From assembly GCF_016793485.1 (NCBI RefSeq), contig NZ_JAEULZ010000013.1, forward strand, positions 62,001 to 126,000: DNA of 64,000 nucleotides, given 5' to 3'. Within the stretch, counting starts at the first letter, position 1. Each line of letters begins with the position of its first letter. The DNA comes from Mesorhizobium sp. GTDB lineage: Bacteria > Pseudomonadota > Alphaproteobacteria > Rhizobiales > Rhizobiaceae. A program made the translations under genes and the position numbers. This document shows positions 24,978 to 34,085 of this stretch, piece by piece. The notes below the pieces were generated by a model. It was not told where the DNA came from and ran no database searches. It saw only the letters and a program-made list of their open reading frames with translations.

Positions 24978-25202
24978 ATGGAAGCTGAAGCAGCACGGTA
25001 CATCGGCGCTGGTATTGCATGCCTGGGCATGGGCGGAGCCGGTATCGGCCTGGGCACCATCTTCGGAAACTATCTGGCGGGCGCGCTGCGCAACCCGTCG
25101 GCAGCCGACGGCCAGTTCGGCCGCCTGATCTTCGGCTTCGCCGTGACGGAAGCTCTGGGCATCTTCTCGCTGCTTATCGCGCTGCTCGCGCTGTTCGGCT
25201 GA
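24978..25202 (+). CDS. atpE: ATP synthase F0 subunit c
   Basis: This 74-residue hairpin of two membrane helices has a glycine-rich first helix ([17 protein letters not shown]), the polar loop RNPSA, and the proton-carrying Glu in [16 protein letters not shown] precedes the ATG. The length and the Glu are typical for alphaproteobacterial c-rings. Confidence 0.96.
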   Translation: MEAEAARYIGAGIACLGMGGAGIGLGTIFGNYLAGALRNPSAADGQFGRLIFGFAVTEALGIFSLLIALLALFG

Positions 25203-25263
25203 TACCTGCTGTCCGCTTTGAGCCCGGCCGCCTCCGCGGCGGGCTCCGGTTCGAGGACCTGAG

Positions 25264-25878
25264 ATGTTCGTGACGGAAGCCTACGGGCAAGAAACCGCGC
25301 CTGCCGCTGAAAGCGGTTATGGCGCAGAGGGTGGCGCAGCGCCTGCGGATGCCGCCTATGCCGGTACCGAAGTGCCGGGCGAGGGTGGCGGCGCGGCCTT
25401 TCCTCCCTTCGATACTTCCACTTTTCCGTCGCAGATTCTCTGGCTCGCTATCACCTTCGGGATTTTCTACATCTTCCTGAAGAAGGTCATCGTGCCGCGC
25501 CTCGGCGCTATCCTCGACGTGCGTGAGACACGCATCGCCCAGGACATCGAGCAGGCAACCAAGATGAAGGCCGACGCCGACGCCGCCGTTGCTGCGTATG
25601 AGCAGGAACTGGCCGAGGCACGTGGCAACGCAAACACCATCGGCCAGCAGGCACGCGACAACGCCAAGGCCGAGGCCGAGACGAAGCGCAAGTCGATCGA
25701 GGCCGACCTCGAGCAGAAGCTTGCCGACGCCGAGGCGCGCGTCGCCAAGATCAAGGAGGCCGCCATGCAGGACGTCGGCTCGATCGCCGAGGAGACTGCC
25801 TCGGCCATCGTCTCCGCGCTGGGTGGCAACTCTGCCAAGGGCGACGTCAGCGCCGCCGTAAAGTCGGTCAGGAGCTGA
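25264..25878 (+). CDS. atpG: ATP synthase F0 subunit b'
   Basis: This 204-residue peripheral-stalk subunit has an Ala/Gly/acid-rich N-terminal extension of about 50 residues, one membrane helix (ILWLAITFGIFYIFL), then a long charged coiled coil rich in KAEAETKRKS-type heptads. The b' form paired with a separate b is usual in photosynthetic and rhizobial alphaproteobacteria. The symbol is the one used for b' in this group (also called atpF2). Confidence 0.9.
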   Translation: MFVTEAYGQETAPAAESGYGAEGGAAPADAAYAGTEVPGEGGGAAFPPFDTSTFPSQILWLAITFGIFYIFLKKVIVPRLGAILDVRETRIAQDIEQATKMKADADAAVAAYEQELAEARGNANTIGQQARDNAKAEAETKRKSIEADLEQKLADAEARVAKIKEAAMQDVGSIAEETASAIVSALGGNSAKGDVSAAVKSVRS

Positions 25879-25882
25879 CGAC

Positions 25883-26374
25883 ATGACCGCGACATCCCTC
25901 GCATCGGTATGGACGACCGTTGCTCTCTTCATCTTCCTCGCTCTTCTGGTTTACCTGAAGGTGCCTGGCATGATCTCCAAGGCTCTCGATGCGCGAGCCG
26001 TGAAGATCAGGCATGACCTCGACGAAGCCCGCCGCCTGCGTGAAGAGGCTCAAGGCCTGCTGGCCGAGTTCCAGAAGAAGCGCAAGGAAGCCGAGAAAGA
26101 GGCAGCCGATATCTTGGCCGCCGCCAAGCGCGAAGCCGAGTTGCTCGTCGCCGACGCGCACAAGAAGTCCGAGGACTATGTGGCGCGTCGCACCGCCATG
26201 GCCGAGCAGAAGATCGCGCAGGCCGAGCGCGAGGCCGTTAACGAGGTGCGTTCCAGCGCCGTGGACATCGCGGTCGAGGCTGCACGCAAGCTGCTTGCCG
26301 ACAATCCCGAGATCAAGGCCGGCGAGGAACTGTTCAAGTCTTCACTCAAGGAATTGAAGTCGAAGCTCAACTGA
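25883..26374 (+). CDS. atpF: ATP synthase F0 subunit b
   Basis: This 163-residue protein has a membrane helix at residues ~6-25 (VWTTVALFIFLALLVYL) followed by a coiled coil (RRLREEAQGLLAEFQKKRKEAEKEA). It forms the second-stalk heterodimer with b'. It starts four bases after the b' stop and is the last gene of the F0 operon; the F1 genes are not in this window, as expected for Rhizobiales. Confidence 0.93.
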   Translation: MTATSLASVWTTVALFIFLALLVYLKVPGMISKALDARAVKIRHDLDEARRLREEAQGLLAEFQKKRKEAEKEAADILAAAKREAELLVADAHKKSEDYVARRTAMAEQKIAQAEREAVNEVRSSAVDIAVEAARKLLADNPEIKAGEELFKSSLKELKSKLN

Positions 26375-26394
26375 GGCCTGGCCGAGCATCGAAA

Positions 26395-26424
26395 GACAAA
26401 AGCCGCCGTTCAGGCGGCTTTTTC
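26395..26424. terminator. Shared terminator between atpF and rnhB
   Basis: AGCCGCC (26401-26407) and GGCGGCT (26413-26419) form a stem followed by TTTTT, with a matching A-run on the left. It serves the F0 operon rightwards and the converging rnhB transcript leftwards. The rnhB stop codon (26410-26412) lies in the loop. Confidence 0.85.
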
Positions 26425-27126
26425 GTTTCCGCTGTCCAGTTCGAGCAGGTCAAGTTCGATCTCCTGCGTCACCTCGACGAGGCGGAATGGCGCAAACGAC
26501 ATTCGGTGCAGTCGCGTAACCGGGCCGTGGATTTCTATCGCCGTGCGGTGCCGCTCGGTTGCATAACCCATGTGGACTTCAAGGCCGTAGCGACCGTCAG
26601 CCTGCCCGCAGCCCTGCATCATCCTGTCGCGTGTCACCTTGGCGACGATGGAAGCCGCAGCGATCGACTGCGAGCGCTGGTCGCCCTTGATCAGCGCCTT
26701 GCAATCGCAGGGCAGGCCCGGTGGAACGTCGCGGCCGTCCGCGAACGCCATCAGTGGCGTGACCGGCAGGGCAGCGAGCGCACGGCGCATCGCTTCGAGA
26801 CTGGCGCGCAGGATGTTGCTGCGGTCGATGCCCTCGGCGCAGACTGACGAGACGCCGACGCCGAGCGCCGACTTCAGGATCGCCTCGAACAACTCTTCGC
26901 GCTGCGCAGCGGTCAGCCGCTTCGAATCGTCCAGTCCCTTGGGGATGCGCTTCGGGTTGAGCACGACGGCCGCCGCCACGACCGGGCCGGCCAGCGGTCC
27001 GCGTCCGGCTTCGTCCAGCCCGGCGGCGGGCCATAGACCATCCTTGATCGCCTTCTTCTCGAAGGAGAAATCCGGCTTCTGGACCAGATCGAAGAGGGGC
27101 GGAGAATCGGGGCGTTGACGAGCCAT
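26410..27126 (-). CDS. rnhB: Ribonuclease HII
   Basis: This 238-residue enzyme removes ribonucleotides and RNA from RNA-DNA hybrids. The catalytic acidic pair is in [13 protein letters not shown], a third acidic residue is in MAFADGRD, and [14 protein letters not shown] is the family's substrate-binding segment. It carries ~35 extra N-terminal residues ([16 protein letters not shown]), common in Rhizobiales. Its 3' end is embedded in the terminator shared with atpF. Confidence 0.95.
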   Translation of the reverse strand: MARQRPDSPPLFDLVQKPDFSFEKKAIKDGLWPAAGLDEAGRGPLAGPVVAAAVVLNPKRIPKGLDDSKRLTAAQREELFEAILKSALGVGVSSVCAEGIDRSNILRASLEAMRRALAALPVTPLMAFADGRDVPPGLPCDCKALIKGDQRSQSIAAASIVAKVTRDRMMQGCGQADGRYGLEVHMGYATERHRTAIEIHGPVTRLHRMSFAPFRLVEVTQEIELDLLELDSGNEKAA

Positions 27127-27249
27127 ATTGCGGCAATGCTCGCATCGCTCCCGATTCTCCGCAAGGCCTGCCGTCCGCCGGGGAAGCGGTTTGGCAAGCG
27201 ACCGTCCAAGGCCGGGGGCGGGGCCGGACGGATTTCGTTGCGCTTAAAA

Positions 27250-28455
27250 TCAGAGCAGCATGAGCTGCTCGTTCTTCTTCGGCGTCGTTTCAAAAAGATC
27301 GGTACGGAGCGACGTGCGCCGCGCGTTCAGCCCGAGCCGGCGCGCGGCGATCTCGAAGCGTCGGCCGATCTGCCAGGCATAGGGTCCGGTGCCGCGCATG
27401 CGCTTGCCCCATTCCGAATCGTAGTCCTTGCCATCACGCATCGAGCGGATGAGCGACATGACGTGCCGGTAGCGATCCGGATAATGCCTGAGCAGCCAGT
27501 CCTTGAAGATCGGGCTGACTTCCAGTGGCAGGCGCAGCAACACATAGCCTGCGTCCTGCGCGCCGGCGGCCTTCGCCGCATCGAGGATGCGCTCGATCTC
27601 GGAGTCGGTGAGCCCCGGCAGGATCGGCGCCACCATGACCGAGGTCGGGATGCCCGCATTGCTCAACTGCCTGATCGCTTCCAGCCGTTTCGTCGGCGTT
27701 GATGCGCGTGGCTCCATCGTCCGAGCCAGCATGCGGTCGAGCGTCGTCACCGACAGCGCCACCTTGGCGAGGCCGCGTTCGGCCATGCTGGACAGGATGT
27801 CGATGTCGCGCGTCACCAGCGCCGATTTGGTCACGATGCCGACCGGATGGTTGCGCGCGTCCAGCACCTCGAGGATCTCGCGCATGATGCGCCATTGCTT
27901 CTCGATCGGCTGGTAGGGATCGGTGTTGGTTCCGATCGCGATGGTGCGCGGCTGATAGCCTTCCTTCGACAGTTCCTTGTCGAGCAGTTTGGCGGCGTCG
28001 GGCTTGGCGAAGAGCTTCGCTTCGAAATCCAGCCCCGGCGACAGGCCCATGTAGCTGTGCGTCGGCCGCGCGAAACAATAAACGCAGCCATGCTCGCAGC
28101 CCCGATAGGGATTGATCGATCGGTCGAAGGAGATGTCGGGCGAATCGTTGCGCGTGATGATGGTGCGCGGCTTCTCCACCTGCACCTCGGTCTTGAACGG
28201 CGCCAGGTCTTCCAGCGATTCCCAGCCGTCGTCGAAGACATGGCGGGTCACGGGCTCGAAGCGGCCGGTCGGGTTGATGCCGGCTGACCGGCCCCGGTTG
28301 CGATCTGGCCTGACCCTGATGCCGCTTTCCTCGATCATGGCGTTCGCCATCTCGGCTCTCCCGCTGCTGAAAGCAGCAATGTCGGCGCGCACGATCTGTT
28401 CCATCTTGGCGCGTTCCCACGGGGTTTCGGAAGCAGGGCGAATCGTCGTTCTCAT
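27250..28455 (-). CDS. PA0069-family radical SAM protein
   Basis: This 401-residue protein has the radical SAM cluster motif CEHGCVYC (CxxxCxxC) near residue 115, preceded by INPYRGCEHG, with GTNTDPYQPIE and a partial TIM barrel after it. It belongs to the SPL-like branch often labelled PA0069; its reaction is unknown. The ATG at 28455 has AGGA eight bases upstream, so I do not use the open frame further upstream. Confidence 0.88.
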   Translation of the reverse strand: MRTTIRPASETPWERAKMEQIVRADIAAFSSGRAEMANAMIEESGIRVRPDRNRGRSAGINPTGRFEPVTRHVFDDGWESLEDLAPFKTEVQVEKPRTIITRNDSPDISFDRSINPYRGCEHGCVYCFARPTHSYMGLSPGLDFEAKLFAKPDAAKLLDKELSKEGYQPRTIAIGTNTDPYQPIEKQWRIMREILEVLDARNHPVGIVTKSALVTRDIDILSSMAERGLAKVALSVTTLDRMLARTMEPRASTPTKRLEAIRQLSNAGIPTSVMVAPILPGLTDSEIERILDAAKAAGAQDAGYVLLRLPLEVSPIFKDWLLRHYPDRYRHVMSLIRSMRDGKDYDSEWGKRMRGTGPYAWQIGRRFEIAARRLGLNARRTSLRTDLFETTPKKNEQLMLL

Positions 28456-28556
28456 GAAATTATTCCTATTTCTGAAATAAGAACAAATCAAGAACTTTCT
28501 GATTGCCGGCTGCCGAACTGGCATCTGCCGGGGCTTTCGGCTAATGCGGGTACGGG

Positions 28557-29066
28557 ATGCTGACCGTTCTGATCGAGACGAAGAACGACGAAGAGGGGCT
28601 TGCGCGAACTCTGGCTTCGCTGATCGGCGGGGCGGTGGAGGGTGTCGTGCGAGAGGTCATCGTCTGCGACCGTGGCTCGACCGACCAGACGCACTACGTC
28701 GCCGAGCACGCCGGCTGCACCTATCTCGCCACGGGCGGCATCGCAGCCGGCATAAGGCAGGCGAAGGGGGAGTGGCTGCTGCTGCTCGAGCCCGGCGCGC
28801 GCCTTTCGGAAGACTGGTCGGACTCGGTCGTCATGCATGTGGCGAAATCGACGATGCCGGCCCGCTTCTCCCGCGCCAAGGGCAGCCGCAGGCCGTTTTT
28901 CGCCCGCGCGTTCTCGCGGCCGAGAGCCTTGGCCGAAGGACTGGTGATCACCAAGCGCCAGGCCACGTCCCTGTCGCGGACGGCCACAAGCGCGGAAGCG
29001 ATTGCGCGGGGACTGGCGTCGCGCCGGCTAGAAGGCGAAATCGTCGTCGCGCCGAAAAAGACTTAG
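28557..29066 (+). CDS. Small family-2 glycosyltransferase-like protein
   Basis: This 169-residue protein begins LTVLIETKNDEEGLARTLASLIGG and continues EVIVCDRGSTDQT, the nucleotide-sugar binding start of GT2 enzymes. It stops shortly after the equivalent of the first half of the fold (GEWLLLLEPGARL), so the acceptor-side domain is missing. Short stand-alone versions occur in Rhizobiales; whether it is catalytic is unclear. Confidence 0.7.
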   Translation: MLTVLIETKNDEEGLARTLASLIGGAVEGVVREVIVCDRGSTDQTHYVAEHAGCTYLATGGIAAGIRQAKGEWLLLLEPGARLSEDWSDSVVMHVAKSTMPARFSRAKGSRRPFFARAFSRPRALAEGLVITKRQATSLSRTATSAEAIARGLASRRLEGEIVVAPKKT

Positions 29067-29069
29067 TCG

Positions 29070-29615
29070 TCAGCCCCTGCGCTTCAGGTGCTCGTCCAGT
29101 CGTGGCATGATTTCCACGAAGTTGCAGGGCATGTGCCGGTAGTCGAGCTGGGCTTTCAATATGCCGTCCCAGGCGTCCTTGCAGGCTCCGGGCGAGCCGG
29201 GTAGCACGAACACGAAGGTGGCGTTGACGACGCCGCCGGTCGCACGGCTCTGGATCGTCGAGACGCCGATCTTGTCGTAGGAGATACGGTGGAAGACGGC
29301 CGAAAAACCGTCCATGCGCTTCTCGAAGATGGGCTCCAGCGCCTCGGGCGTCACGTCGCGTCCTGTGAAGCCCGTGCCGCCGGTGGTGATGACGACGTCG
29401 ACGCGTTCGTCGCGCGACCATCCCAGCACCTTTTCGCGGATCAGCGTGGCGTCGTCCGTCACGATTGCGCGGTCGACCAGCGTGTGGCCAGCGTCTGAGA
29501 TGCGATCGGCAAGCGTCTGTCCGGACTTGTCCTCGGCGAGGCTGCGCGTATCCGAGACGGTGAGCACCGCGATGCCGAGCGGGATGAAGGCGCGGCTTTC
29601 GTCAATCCTGCTCAT
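29070..29615 (-). CDS. moaB: Molybdenum cofactor biosynthesis protein MoaB
   Basis: This 181-residue MogA/MoaB-family protein binds molybdopterin and can adenylylate it. VLTVSDTRSLAEDKSG opens the fold, TTGGTGFTGRDVTPEA carries the GGTG motif with catalytic Asp, and VFVLPGSPGACKDAWD completes the MPT site. ATG 29615 has GGAGGA upstream. It overlaps the end of ispE by 14 bases, so the two are probably co-transcribed. Confidence 0.9.
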   Translation of the reverse strand: MSRIDESRAFIPLGIAVLTVSDTRSLAEDKSGQTLADRISDAGHTLVDRAIVTDDATLIREKVLGWSRDERVDVVITTGGTGFTGRDVTPEALEPIFEKRMDGFSAVFHRISYDKIGVSTIQSRATGGVVNATFVFVLPGSPGACKDAWDGILKAQLDYRHMPCNFVEIMPRLDEHLKRRG

Positions 29616-30504
29616 GCGCGTCCTCCGAGGGCATCGTCCGTGTCGCCGCGACGAACCAGTCCGGATATCGCTTGCGGATGGCGGCCGCGGCGCGTTTGGC
29701 CACGTTGCCCGTCTCGAACAGCCCGAAGCATGTCGCACCGGAGCCGGACATGCGCACAAAACCTGCATCGGCCTTTTCGAGCGCCCGTCTTGCCGCACCG
29801 ATCGACGGCTCGATGGAAAGGGCTGCTTCCTCGAGGTCGTTACGGGTTAGCTCCAGCCAGTTGCGCAGCGTGTGAAAATCGATGCGCGACGGGAGGGGTG
29901 GCAAAGGTTCATTGTCGCGCCGCTCAAGCACCGAGAACACGGCAGGCGTCGACACCGCCACGCCCGGATTGACAAGCACCAGCCCCAGCGACGGAAAGCC
30001 TGCAACCGGCGAAAGCAACTCCCCGGTCCCGCGCGCAATAAGCGGTCTCGCTTCGATGCACATCGGCAGGTCGGCGCCGAGTTCGCCGCCGATTGCGCAC
30101 AATCGCTCGTTGCCGGCATCGAGCTCCCAGAGCTTCGCCAGCCCGCGCAAAGTCGCTGCCGCATCGCTGGAGCCGCCGCCGATCCCTGAGGAAGCGGGAA
30201 GGTTCTTCAGCAGCTTGATGGAGACGCGGGCGGAGGCGTGCGGCAAGGCGGCGCGCAGCGCGTCACGCGCCCTGACGACCAGGTTCGTGGCATCGGTCGG
30301 CACACCGTCCGCGAAGGGGCCGGAGACAACAAAGGAATCCTCGTCGGCTTCCTCGATCTCGATACGATCGCCGAAGCGCGTGAAGACGGCAAGGCTTTCG
30401 AGCAGGTGATAGCCGTCATCGCGACGGCCGACGACATGCAGCGCGAGGTTGATCTTCGCCGACGCGAATTCGACGCGCGGCGCCACTTCCTGCAAGACGT
30501 CCAA
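29602..30504 (-). CDS. ispE: 4-diphosphocytidyl-2-C-methyl-D-erythritol kinase
   Basis: This 300-residue GHMP kinase performs the fourth step of the MEP isoprenoid pathway. The N-terminal FASAKINLALHVVGRRDDGYH contains the catalytic Lys of the family, the ATP loop is NLPASSGIGGGSSDAAATLRG, and the third motif is MSGSGATCFGLF. It precedes moaB in a leftward run starting from the small membrane protein gene. Confidence 0.95.
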   Translation of the reverse strand: MDVLQEVAPRVEFASAKINLALHVVGRRDDGYHLLESLAVFTRFGDRIEIEEADEDSFVVSGPFADGVPTDATNLVVRARDALRAALPHASARVSIKLLKNLPASSGIGGGSSDAAATLRGLAKLWELDAGNERLCAIGGELGADLPMCIEARPLIARGTGELLSPVAGFPSLGLVLVNPGVAVSTPAVFSVLERRDNEPLPPLPSRIDFHTLRNWLELTRNDLEEAALSIEPSIGAARRALEKADAGFVRMSGSGATCFGLFETGNVAKRAAAAIRKRYPDWFVAATRTMPSEDAHEQD

Positions 30505-30515
30505 CTGGGTCAGTG

Positions 30516-30701
30516 TCAGTCTTTCGCCAGACGGTATTCGCCGGTCTTGGGATCCTTGACCAGGGTTCCGTTGGCCCCGGTGGAGGCCTGCTTCTCGGCC
30601 CGCCGCACCTTTGCGGTCACGCGCTCGGCCTCGCGGACGAACGAGCGGTAGCCGATATAGGCGGCAAGGCCGACCAATGCGAAGAAGATGATCTGCGGCA
30701 T
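30516..30701 (-). CDS. Small single-pass membrane protein
   Basis: A 61-residue protein with one hydrophobic helix at the N-terminus (IIFFALVGLAAYIGYRSFV), a basic stretch, and a C-terminal tail LVKDPKTGEYRLAKD that reads like a short zinc-less linker domain. It lies 11 bases upstream of ispE in the same direction. I recognise no function; the compact position and codon usage support a real gene. Confidence 0.65.
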   Translation of the reverse strand: MPQIIFFALVGLAAYIGYRSFVREAERVTAKVRRAEKQASTGANGTLVKDPKTGEYRLAKD

Positions 30702-30785
30702 ACGTCCAATCCTTCCCTCAAAGGCCGGCGTTTTTATGGCGGCGGGCAGGGGCTATCCATATAATAGCGGCCCCGCGCCCAAAAC

Positions 30786-31646
30786 TCAAAGTCCGAAACG
30801 CGACCACAGCGCGCGTTCCTCGGCAGCGTCCAAAACGCCATGCGTCGCCTCGGCCGCAAGGTCTGTGGCAGAGCGGCTGCCAAAGAAACCCAGCCTGCGG
30901 GCGAAAAACCCGCGCGGCGGCGACACCAGCGCCAGCCGCGTCTTCGGTCCGTAGCGGTCCTTGACCACCTGCCGCATGTCGCCGAGGCCGTCGACCAGGC
31001 CCAGTTCGAGACCCTTCTTGCCGGTCCAGAACAGGCCGGTGAAGAGGTCGGGATCGTCCTTCAGCCGCACCCCGCGCCGTTGCTTGACGAGGTCGATGAA
31101 GGTCTCGTGGACCTCGAGCTGCAACGCCTTCAGCCGCTCGATGTCTTCCTTCTTCTCGGGACGGAAGGGGTCCAGCACGGCCTTGTTCTTGCCGGCGGTG
31201 TGGACACGCCTTTCCACGCCGATCTTCTTCAGGAGCTCCGGAAAGCCGAAGGAGGCCGACACCACGCCGATGGACCCGACGATCGAGGACGGGTCGGCGA
31301 TGATCTCGTCGCCGGCCACCGCGATCATGTAGCCGCCCGAAGCCGCCACATCCTCCACGAAGACCAGCACCTTCTTGTTCTTCTCCGCCGCGAGGTCGCG
31401 GATGCGCTTGAAGATCAGCCGAGACTGGACGGGCGAGCCGCCCGGCGAGTTGACGGAGATCGCCACCGCCGGCGCGCCGGAATAGGCGAAGGCCTTTTCG
31501 ATGACGCCCGCCGTCGAGGCGAGAGACAGGCTCGGCCGCAACTGGCCGCCGCCGGCCATGATCGTGCCGTGGAGCCTGATGACGGGTATGGTGATCGCGT
31601 CGGAACGCATGGATTTCGGCAGCAGGCGGTTGAAAAATCGTCTCAC
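30786..31646 (-). CDS. S49-family serine peptidase (SppA/SohB-like)
   Basis: This 286-residue ClpP-fold peptidase has the nucleophile Ser in VAASGGYMIAVAGDEIIA, preceded by ISVNSPGGSPVQS, and the GSIGVVSA stretch that follows the active site in the family. There is no cleavable signal peptide. It is probably a membrane-associated signal-peptide or membrane-protein peptidase, as in short SohB-like forms. Confidence 0.87.
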   Translation of the reverse strand: MRRFFNRLLPKSMRSDAITIPVIRLHGTIMAGGGQLRPSLSLASTAGVIEKAFAYSGAPAVAISVNSPGGSPVQSRLIFKRIRDLAAEKNKKVLVFVEDVAASGGYMIAVAGDEIIADPSSIVGSIGVVSASFGFPELLKKIGVERRVHTAGKNKAVLDPFRPEKKEDIERLKALQLEVHETFIDLVKQRRGVRLKDDPDLFTGLFWTGKKGLELGLVDGLGDMRQVVKDRYGPKTRLALVSPPRGFFARRLGFFGSRSATDLAAEATHGVLDAAEERALWSRFGL

Positions 31647-31710
31647 CGAAAGGCGTCTCCGAATGGCGGGTCAAAACGCATGTAGGCATAAACCGGCCGT
31701 GAGCAATGCC

Positions 31711-32511
31711 TCAGTCGCCGAAAAGCGAGGCCCTGCCGTTGTTTATGGCGTCGGCTTCGGCGGTGAAGCGATCGCTGCCTTCGGCATGCAGGAAAAGCGG
31801 CGGCAGCATGGACAGCGGCCGGTTGCTTCCTCTGATAGCCCTGACGACGACGCGCGTGGCCGCCCGGTCCGAACGCGGATGCAGCGACTTCACCTCCTGC
31901 GCGCCGAAATAGGCATGCATCCCGGAAAGGATAGGTTGCAGCGATTCCGGCCGGGCGATGACCGCCACGCCGCCGCCGGGCTTGACGATCCAGCCGGCAG
32001 TCCTCAGCCAGCTCTCGAAGACATTGTGATTGTCCATGACATGGGCGTAGCGACGCAACGCATCGGGAGACGCGCGGTCGCCCGGTCGGTTGAACGGCGG
32101 GTTCATGATTGCCCAGTCGAAGGAGAAATCGGCGAGCCCGGCCTTTCTTCTGTCGCCCTCGGCAAGCTGTACATCCGCTTCCAGCACAAAGCCGCGCGAA
32201 GCCAGGCCGGCATTTTCCGGCAACGCCAGCGAGCGCCTGGCAAAATCGGCCATCTCAGGCGCGTTTTCGATCAGCACCACATCTACGCCTGGACACCGCG
32301 AGGCAACCGCTAGGCCAGCGGCGCCCGCACCGGCGCCAAGGTCGGCCAGTCTACCCCTGAAATTGCCGGGAACGGCCGCCGCGAGCATCATTGCGTCCGT
32401 GCCGGCCCTGTGACCCCGGCGGGCGGGCTGCACCAGATGGAAGTCGCCGCGATGGAAGGCGTCGACGGTGAAACCGTCGGCTTCTTCCCGCGTCTGTTCG
32501 GGGGCGGCCAT
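31711..32511 (-). CDS. TrmN6-like tRNA (adenine-N6) methyltransferase
   Basis: This 266-residue SAM-dependent methyltransferase contains the SAM motif LADLGAGAGAAGLAVA, an acidic residue in VVLIENAPEM, and the N6-adenine motif MNPPFN. The HRAGTDAMMLAAA stretch matches the YfiC/TrmN6 family, which modifies A37 of tRNA-Val. I use the ATG at 32511. The DUF2007 gene ends ten bases upstream and runs the same way. Confidence 0.82.
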   Translation of the reverse strand: MAAPEQTREEADGFTVDAFHRGDFHLVQPARRGHRAGTDAMMLAAAVPGNFRGRLADLGAGAGAAGLAVASRCPGVDVVLIENAPEMADFARRSLALPENAGLASRGFVLEADVQLAEGDRRKAGLADFSFDWAIMNPPFNRPGDRASPDALRRYAHVMDNHNVFESWLRTAGWIVKPGGGVAVIARPESLQPILSGMHAYFGAQEVKSLHPRSDRAATRVVVRAIRGSNRPLSMLPPLFLHAEGSDRFTAEADAINNGRASLFGD

Positions 32512-32521
32512 GGTGAACCGA

Positions 32522-32746
32522 CTAGCCTTCGCGGATTTCGTTGGCGATTCCGGCGTCGGCAAGGATGCGCCGAGCCTCTTCGAGATCGTCTTCCAGGACA
32601 AGGACGCGGCGCGGCAGGATGCCGATGGAGCCGTCGAGCACGCTCATGTTCTGGTCCGCCACGAGGCTTTCGATCCCGGCGTCTTTCAGCAGCGATTCCA
32701 CGAAGGAGATGACAACTGCGTCATTGGTCCGAATGAGTTCTTTCAT
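32522..32746 (-). CDS. DUF2007 family protein
   Basis: A 74-residue protein of the putative signal-transducing DUF2007 type: MKELIRTNDAVVISFVESLLKDAGI followed by RRVLVLEDDLEEARRILADAGI. The fold resembles a small ferredoxin-like domain. No ribosome site is obvious in front of the ATG. It is divergent from the polyprenyl synthase gene. Confidence 0.8.
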   Translation of the reverse strand: MKELIRTNDAVVISFVESLLKDAGIESLVADQNMSVLDGSIGILPRRVLVLEDDLEEARRILADAGIANEIREG

Positions 32747-32916
32747 GGGGGGAAAAATTGCAGGTTGTCGTCGCAATGTAAACGCGAGGACAGTGCGTCT
32801 GCGAAAACCGCGCCAATTCGCCCCTTGCCGTCGCGCCCCCGGTCGCCCTAGAATCAAGGGCCGGGGCATAGGTCGAAACCAATTCGACAGAGGACAGGCT
32901 AGGGACGGAGTTTCTG

Positions 32917-33933
32917 GTGGGCGTAGTAGTCAATCTCGAAGGCAGCAAGCGCGGGCAGGCGTCGATCGCCGATCTCATCGCGCTGACCTCGGCAGACATG
33001 GGTCGGGTCAACGAACTGATCCTGTCGAAGGCTGGTTCCGACGTCGAGATGATCCCCGAAGTCGCCAACCACCTGATCTCCTCGGGCGGCAAGCGCCTGC
33101 GACCCATGCTGACGCTGGCGGCCGCCCAGATGTTTGGTTACCGCGGCGAGGGCCACGTCAAGCTCGCGACATCGGTCGAGTTCATGCATACGGCGACGCT
33201 GCTCCATGACGACGTGGTCGACGAAAGCGACCTGCGCCGCGGCAAGAAGACTGCCCGCATGATCTGGGGCAACCAGGCGAGCGTGCTGGTCGGCGACTTC
33301 CTGCTCGGGCAGGCCTTCCGCATGATGGTCGAGGTCGGCTCGCTCGACGCTCTCGACATCCTCTCCGCCGCCGCCTCCATCATCGCCGAGGGCGAAGTGA
33401 TGCAGCTTGCCGCCGCCAAGAATCTCGAAACGACGGAAGACGAGTATTTCGCGGTCATCAAGGCCAAGACCGCAGCGCTGTTTTCGGCCGCTGCCGAGGT
33501 GGGCCCCGTCATCGCCGGCGCGTCACGTAACGACCGTTCGGCGCTGCGCTCCTACGGCATGAACCTTGGCCTGGCGTTCCAGCTCATCGATGATGCACTG
33601 GACTATGGCGGGTCCAGCAAGGACCTCGGCAAGAACGTCGGCGACGATTTCCGCGAGGGCAAGGTGACGCTGCCTGTCATTCTCGCCTACCGCAGGGGAA
33701 CCGCGGCTGAGCGGAAGTTCTGGAAGGCGGCGATCGAGGAGAATCAGACGGACGATGCCGCGCTGGAAAAAGCCATCGGGCTGATGAGGAAGCACAGCGC
33801 GATCTCCGACACGATCGGCCGAGCCGGTCACTTCGGCGGCATTGCTCGCGATGCGCTTGCTCCTCTGGACGAGACGCCGCAGAAGGCGGCGCTGTTGGAT
33901 GTCATCGATTTCTGCATCAGCCGCGTGGTGTAA
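32917..33933 (+). CDS. ispB: Polyprenyl diphosphate synthase (octaprenyl/decaprenyl type)
   Basis: This 338-residue trans-prenyltransferase makes the ubiquinone side chain. The first Asp-rich motif is LLHDDVVDESDLRRG (DDxxD), the second is LIDDALDYGG, with KxxLFSAAAEVG between them. The GTG at 32917 has GGGACGGAG six bases upstream. The divergent DUF2007 gene shares the 170-base intergenic region. UbiA, its pathway partner, is encoded at 44959-45942. Confidence 0.92.
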   Translation: MGVVVNLEGSKRGQASIADLIALTSADMGRVNELILSKAGSDVEMIPEVANHLISSGGKRLRPMLTLAAAQMFGYRGEGHVKLATSVEFMHTATLLHDDVVDESDLRRGKKTARMIWGNQASVLVGDFLLGQAFRMMVEVGSLDALDILSAAASIIAEGEVMQLAAAKNLETTEDEYFAVIKAKTAALFSAAAEVGPVIAGASRNDRSALRSYGMNLGLAFQLIDDALDYGGSSKDLGKNVGDDFREGKVTLPVILAYRRGTAAERKFWKAAIEENQTDDAALEKAIGLMRKHSAISDTIGRAGHFGGIARDALAPLDETPQKAALLDVIDFCISRVV

Positions 33934-34085
33934 CGGTGGGTTAGCATTTCGGGGCGAGAGTGACCGCTTTGTGAATGGCAGCGGATTGTAAGCCAACCCC
34001 AAAAAGGCCATGCTTTGCTGGCAGTTCCCGTTTAAATTCGTAGGTATGCCGCCGGACGGGCGGCCGGCGCTCGGAAAGGAAGACG